From Isotricha intestinalis (taxonomy: Eukaryota > Ciliophora > Litostomatea > Vestibuliferida > Isotrichidae), in NCBI GenBank assembly GCA_023807065.1, contig JAJJLU010000685.1, forward strand, positions 1 to 23,252: DNA of 23,252 nucleotides, written 5' to 3'. How positions within the stretch are numbered: the stretch's first letter is position 1; each line of letters starts with the position of its first letter. This document shows, piece after piece, positions 18,431-23,252 of the stretch. Position numbers and translations under genes: made by a program. The notes under the pieces are model-generated. The model ran no database searches, was not told the origin of the DNA, and saw only the letters and a program-made list of their open reading frames with translations.

Positions 18431-21400
18431 TTTATTTATAAAAGAATGTTAAGAAAATTTTGTAAAGGATTATCATCAAAAAATAAATTTATTATATCTG
18501 GTTTTTCTATTAATTGAGATCAAAAAAAATTACAATATGTTCTTTTATCAAATTCTCTTGCATCTTCTACACTCAGTTCATTTAATTCATCATCATTAAA
18601 AATATATTATCATCATTTTTATTTGTTAATATTCTTTTTGTATATAATTTATTTAAAATTTTTTGATTACTATTATTATAACTTATACTATTTTCTTTTT
18701 CATCTATTATAATTGTATTTTGTCTTTGTAATTTTTATCATATTTTTATTATTAAAAAGTATAATATCATTATTTGGAGATTTTATTTTCATTTCTCTTT
18801 GTGAACTTTGAGAATTTGGAAAATTAAAATTAATATCTTGTGATGAAATAGTATTTTCTTTTTTTTTATTTTTATTTCCTGTTAATTGAATTTCATTTGA
18901 ATATAATTTTTTATTAGTAGAATTTTGTTTTAATTTGCTTATTTTAGGAATATTTGATAATAAATTATTAGATTTATTTAAATTAGAATGAGAAAATATA
19001 TTAGTTGGTGTATTATTATTTTTTAAATTATCATTTAAATCATAAATAACAAAATCTTCTTCTGGTCTTTTACTTTAAATTTTTTGGTGGATTTGAAATA
19101 ATTTTTCATAATATTATAATTATTATCAATATTATTAATTTCATTTTTTTATTCTCATTTTCACTTTCATCATTTGGATTATTCATTTTAATTCTTCTCA
19201 TTAAATAACTTCTAATTTTAATTAATCCAAAATAAAAATATAAACAATTAAAACAATTTGAATAATCCCAAATCCAAAATAAATACAAAAACCTAAATTT
19301 TTTCTAATTTCTTTTTTATCAAAAGTAATATTATAACATTTAAAAAGTGAAAAATAAGCAGAACTAAGTAATTCAAAAAATTCTCTGTAATTTAATTATC
19401 AAAATTATCTAAAAAACTTTTTTTAATTTTACATTCTCAATAAAGTTCAGGTTCACTTTTATCATAATTAACTCCTTTATATTCACAATTTTCTTCACAT
19501 AAACTAAAATTTTGATAATATCTTTCAACTCTATCATTTAAAGAAACATCTTCTCCTTCATTTGAAGTAAAAGAAAACAAATATCATTAAAGAAAGGATG
19601 ATTAATGTCATAAATATCAATTCCTTGACTTAACACATCTTTAGCTAAATTTACATCTCCTCCATTTTCTTCTGTTAAAGGAATTGATATTGTTATTTTT
19701 TCTTCTGAACATAAATTTGTATTTAAACGTTCTCCTGAAGGAGAATAAAATGCATATATTATTATATTCTTTTTTTTTCCATTTTCATTTTTATATATAT
19801 CAGCTTTTAATATTATTATTTCTGTTAATGATATTTTTTCTTTTAAAATATTAGGACATGTACCTAAATTTATTTTTGATATTGTATCATCTTCATTTAA
19901 ACATTCTTCATTTTTAAATATTTGATTGAATATAATGAATCAATATTATTTATTATTGTTACACTATTTTTACTATTTGAATATTTTGTTGCATGATTTT
20001 CAGCAAAATCATCAATTTTACTTTCAATTTTATCAACATCTAAATCAATATTTTGTTTATCAAAATTACATTTTGATTCATCTATTATAATTTCACATTT
20101 TTTATTATCAGAACTTACTTTATATCCACTTGGACAATTTTCTACACATTTCTTATTAAATGCATTATAAAGTTTTAATTTTACATAAATTACAATCATT
20201 ATCATCTTGACATGAAACAACACATTGTTTACCAGCTAAAAAAGGATAAATAAAGGACAATCATCATTATCATAACATGTAAATCTTCCAGTTAAATTAT
20301 CAATAAAATAAAATTTTTCACAATTTAAAAACAATTTGTATTTTTTGATTCTTGTGTAATATAACCTTCATCACAACTATTAATAATACAATTATTTTCA
20401 CTATCATTACCTTCACCAGTACAAGTTAAACAAGAAACATAACAAGGTTTATAATAAAAATTACCATTAACTTGTGCTAAATAATGTTTACTAGGAGGAC
20501 TATTATAACAAGGACTTATTGTATTTATTATTGGATAATAAGAATTTTTTACATGAAATACAATTTGTTGATGTCTCTTCATATTCTTCACATGATTCAT
20601 CACATTCATACATCATATTTTCAGAAAAGTAATATCCTGCTGTTCCCTTTTTTATACATGTTTATCCTTCACATTCAGATGATGATGATGATGATAATTC
20701 ATAATAATCTTCTTCATTATTACAAGTTAAACAAATTATGGGTAATGTTTCACATGTTGATAATTTTTCACATGTTCCACATTCTTGTGCGCATTCGTAG
20801 AGTATACTCTCTGAAATGTAATAGTGAGGTGTTGTTTTTAATATATATGTTGTTGAATCTGTTATATTTTCTATTTTATAGTAGTTTTTATTGGTGTTAC
20901 ATGATGAACGTTTATAGGTATAATCTGAACAAGTTAAACACTTTTCATCACATTGATATAATTGATTATCAGAAAAAATATAATGATTATCTACATTTAA
21001 TTTACAAAGAGTTGATGATGTTATATTTTCTACTTTATAATAATGGTTAGTAGTATCACAAGAAGTACAATTTGTTTTGTCGATAGAACAACCATTACAT
21101 CCTGAATCACATTCATCATAAATATTTTCTTTAAAAAAATATTTATTAATTCCCACTTCATTTTTAATAGACTCATTCCAACATTGATTAGTTTTATTTT
21201 TTACAATATAATATCCATCATTACATTCACCATCTTCACAATTGTTATTATCTATTGTTCCTTCTCCATTACATTTTTTACAATAATCATAATATTTTTT
21301 AAATTTTCCTTCGAATTTAAATAATATCCTTCAATTTTAGTAGATGAAAGATAACAAATAACAGGACTTTCTCCTTCTTTTTGATAATAAGGAGCCACAC

Positions 21401-22862
21401 AAGAACTACAATCACCATTATCACAACTACCAAAACCTTCAACACATCCACTTCTTATTGTAATTGATATACTACAAATAATATTTTCTTTCCGAGTAAT
21501 ATAATATTCAATTATTTTATCCCCAGTTCCAGTAGCAGCTATTTATTCAAAGTTATCAGTAGTTGAATAACTAAGTGTAGAAGATGCAGAAATTTCGTCA
21601 GAACCTTTTTTGAGAATAATCCCAGATGATATTGAATTAATTTTAAATAATGAATTAGTTTCTAAAATTCCTTGAATAAAATAATTTTCAAAATTAATTG
21701 ATTGAGTTGAACTAGTTTGAATTGACCCTAAATTTACATTTTTACAAGTATATGAATATAAATAAGTAACACATGCTTGTCTTTTATAATAATAAAAAAT
21801 TGCATCATTATTTGTAAAAGGGGCATAATAAGGAAAAGATACATCATTATCAAATACAAGACCATAAATAGTTCCCTGTGAAAAAGAATTTGATGATTGA
21901 GTAAAAGTTAATTTTGTAAAATATAAAAATTTTTTATTACTTCCTTGACAAATAACAAGAATACCATCAGGTTCATTATAATTTCAATTAAAATTGAATT
22001 AATAAATCCATCATTATGATCTCTATTACAATTTGGAATAATTTCAAAATTAGTTTGAGGTTCAAAATTATTATCACATGGTTTAAAATAATCACTAGAA
22101 CAACGTAATTTTTCATCATCAGATATAGTAAAACAATACATTATTAAATCATAATCATTTGTAACATAATGTAAAAATAATAAATTAAAATTATTTGGTT
22201 TTCTAATAGAATAAATTTTAACTGTGTTTTTTTTACATACCAATTATATGTACTTATACATTTAACAGTAAGAGGTTCATCATTATAATTTGAAAGATGA
22301 AAAACAAGAAGAATATTCCCACTTGTTGCAATCATAGCTAAAAAAATATTATCAATTTTAACAGCATTAGGATCTTTACATTGTGGATAATATTGTTGCC
22401 ATCTAGTATTATATTCTCCTTTGAAATAATGAAATAAAACTAATCTACCATTATCAATATTTGCTATTGTAAAAAATCCACTTGGACAATATGCTAATCT
22501 TATTCCATATTCTCTTACATCTCCATTTAATGTTGAACAATCATTATTTGCATCTGTAAAAATAATTGGAGGATTATTTGCAATTACAAAATAATTATCT
22601 TTATTTATAATTGAAAATTCATTCCAATATTTATATGGTTTATTACATGTTGAAATATTTTTTAATATTCCATCTGTATCATATACATATTTATATATTG
22701 TATTTGATGAATGAAATATTAACATGTAACCATTGTTATATTGAGTTAAATGAATAAATTCTCCTGACTCTATTTCTATTGGTGTTACTGTTTTTATTAT
22801 TGTTTCTGTATAAATTAATTTTGTAATTGTAATGATTATTAATATCAGAAGATTTCTTTCAT
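18430..22862 (-). pseudogene. Broken Cys-rich surface membrane protein gene (ciliate GFR-Cys-rich type)
   Basis: The start ATG (22862-22860) opens a signal-peptide-like segment of mostly Ile/Leu/Thr, reached only after one missing A. Next come an about 600-codon extracellular region and a Cys-rich part (about 21440-20050) with many CxxC and CxxCxxC motifs such as CNGCSIDKTNCTSC and CVSCLTCTGEG, typical of the growth-factor-receptor Cys-rich fold. One transmembrane helix follows (GFCIYFGFGIIQIVLIVYIF, near 19270). The cytoplasmic Asn/Ser/Lys-rich tail ends with the DELNELSVEDAREFDKRTYC block that I know from large ciliate Cys-rich proteins. The multi-membrane end usual after that block is not readable. 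I count about 16 frame changes, mostly single missing bases in A or T runs, and four in-frame stops (21543-21545 TAA, 20662-20664 TAA, 19437-19439 TGA, 18520-18522 TGA). It is either a pseudogene or low-quality consensus. Confidence 0.75.
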
Positions 22863-23054
22863 TTATTTTATTTTTTTTAAAAATTTTTATTTTTATTTAA
22901 TATATAATTGTTTTATTGTTATTGTTACATTAATTTTGTTCTTTTTTGATAATCAGATTTAATATTTAATAAAATTTTATAATAATTTATTTAATTTCAA
23001 ATTATAATACAAAAAATATAAAAGGAATAATACAAAATAAAAGTAAAAAATAAA
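22863..23054. other. AT-rich upstream region of the Cys-rich gene
   Basis: A/T-dominated sequence between the start of the Cys-rich gene and the tandem repeats at the window edge. It would hold that gene's promoter and 5' leader. No specific element is seen. Confidence 0.4.
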
Positions 23055-23252
23055 TTTTTCCAAAATTCCAAAATTTTGGAAAAATTAGCGAAACAACAAT
23101 AACATCATTGAAATAAAATTTTTTCCAAAATTCCATGCCAAAATTCCAAAATTTTGGAAATTTGGGAAAAATTAGCGAAGTAACAATAACATCATTGAAA
23201 TAAAATTTATTCCAAAATTCCAAATTCCCAAATTTTGACAAAATTCCAAAAT
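23055..23252. repeat. Tandem repeat of about 80-90 bp with palindromes
   Basis: A unit containing ATTAGCGAA, then AACAATAACATCATTG, then AAATAAAATTT and TTCCAAAATTCC occurs twice, with ATTAGCG at 23084-23090 and 23171-23177, 87 bases apart. Each copy is preceded by the perfect palindrome CCAAAATTTTGG (23068-23079 and 23146-23157). TTCCAAAATTCC-like motifs recur throughout, and a third copy appears to begin before the window ends. The minus strand is open across the repeat (Trp-Asn-Phe-Gly-rich), because the 87-base spacing is a multiple of three, but it looks like a minisatellite and not a gene. Confidence 0.82.

Noticed and set aside
20484..21050. Plus-strand ORF of 188 codons rich in His, Met and Tyr
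   Set aside because: It is antisense to the Cys-rich repeats. The minus strand has regular CxxC spacing, while the plus-strand product has composition typical of a shadow frame.
22222..22236. A 15-base GT...AG segment that looks like a Stentor-type mini-intron at a frame break
   Set aside because: Removing 15 bases does not change the frame, so it cannot explain the shift. One extra A in the eight-base A run explains it.
18300..22862. Euplotes-style programmed +1 frameshifting as explanation for the broken Cys-rich gene
   Set aside because: The shifts are mostly of the -1 type, lie in varied contexts and not at AAA-TAA/TAG sites, and coexist with plain in-frame stops.
23002..23241. Minus-strand ORF encoding a Trp-Asn-Phe-Gly-rich repeat peptide
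   Set aside because: It exists because the 87-base repeat spacing is a multiple of three and the unit lacks stops in that frame. There is no other sign of coding.
1..23252. Global use of a ciliate code with TAA/TAG as Gln or TGA as Trp
   Set aside because: The large intact genes use CAA and TGG and contain no in-frame stops, and TAA or TGA terminate them sensibly. In-frame stops occur only in genes that also have frameshifts.
1..23252. tRNA, rRNA, CRISPR arrays or transposase genes
   Set aside because: No cloverleaf with a GTTC-type arm, no GC-rich RNA island, no regular spacer array and no transposase or integrase motif was found on reading both strands. A covariance-model search was not possible here.

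Overview
The window is a very AT-rich eukaryotic chromosome end. It opens with five perfect copies of CCCCAAT plus a partial sixth, which reads as the C-rich strand of a telomere (G-strand unit ATTGGGG). The long ORFs have no visible introns and use the standard genetic code: CAA for Gln, TGG for Trp, and TAA or TGA at gene ends. The gene content is a divergent myosin, a USP deubiquitinase, a MORN protein, a NEK-like kinase scrap and a large Cys-rich surface protein with a family-typical cytoplasmic tail. Together with a C4A2-like telomere this fits a ciliate macronuclear chromosome that keeps the standard code. A litostome such as a rumen ciliate is my best guess, but it is not proven by the sequence.

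Layout. Bases 1-39 are telomere, followed by a short subtelomeric leader. On the plus strand lie a divergent myosin-like motor protein with IQ motifs (396-4361), a short open relic (4617-4847), and a ubiquitin-specific protease of the USP4/11/15 type (4903-7347). From there almost everything is on the minus strand: a coiled-coil protein converging on the protease (7423-9177); a decayed coding relic spread over three frames (about 9930-11150); a MORN-repeat protein (11254-12030); two kinase-like scraps on opposite strands (about 12011-12157 minus, 12508-12762 plus); a predicted lipid-anchored beta-propeller-like protein (12799-13728); a gene with a tandemly duplicated, ADP-ribosyltransferase-like module and BspA-type leucine-rich repeats, split by one missing base (14490-17605); and a 4.4 kb Cys-rich membrane-protein gene carrying about 20 disabling lesions (about 18430-22862). 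The window ends in an 80-90 bp tandem repeat with perfect palindromes (23055-23252).

Functionally the genes do not form a pathway. They look like an ordinary mix of cytoskeletal, ubiquitin and membrane genes near a chromosome end, with several genes in decay. The most interesting points are the telomere unit, the motor protein whose switch I and switch II loops have lost key residues, the duplicated ART-like/BspA fusion, and the contrast between long intact genes and heavily frameshifted neighbours. That contrast means either pseudogenes or locally poor consensus sequence.
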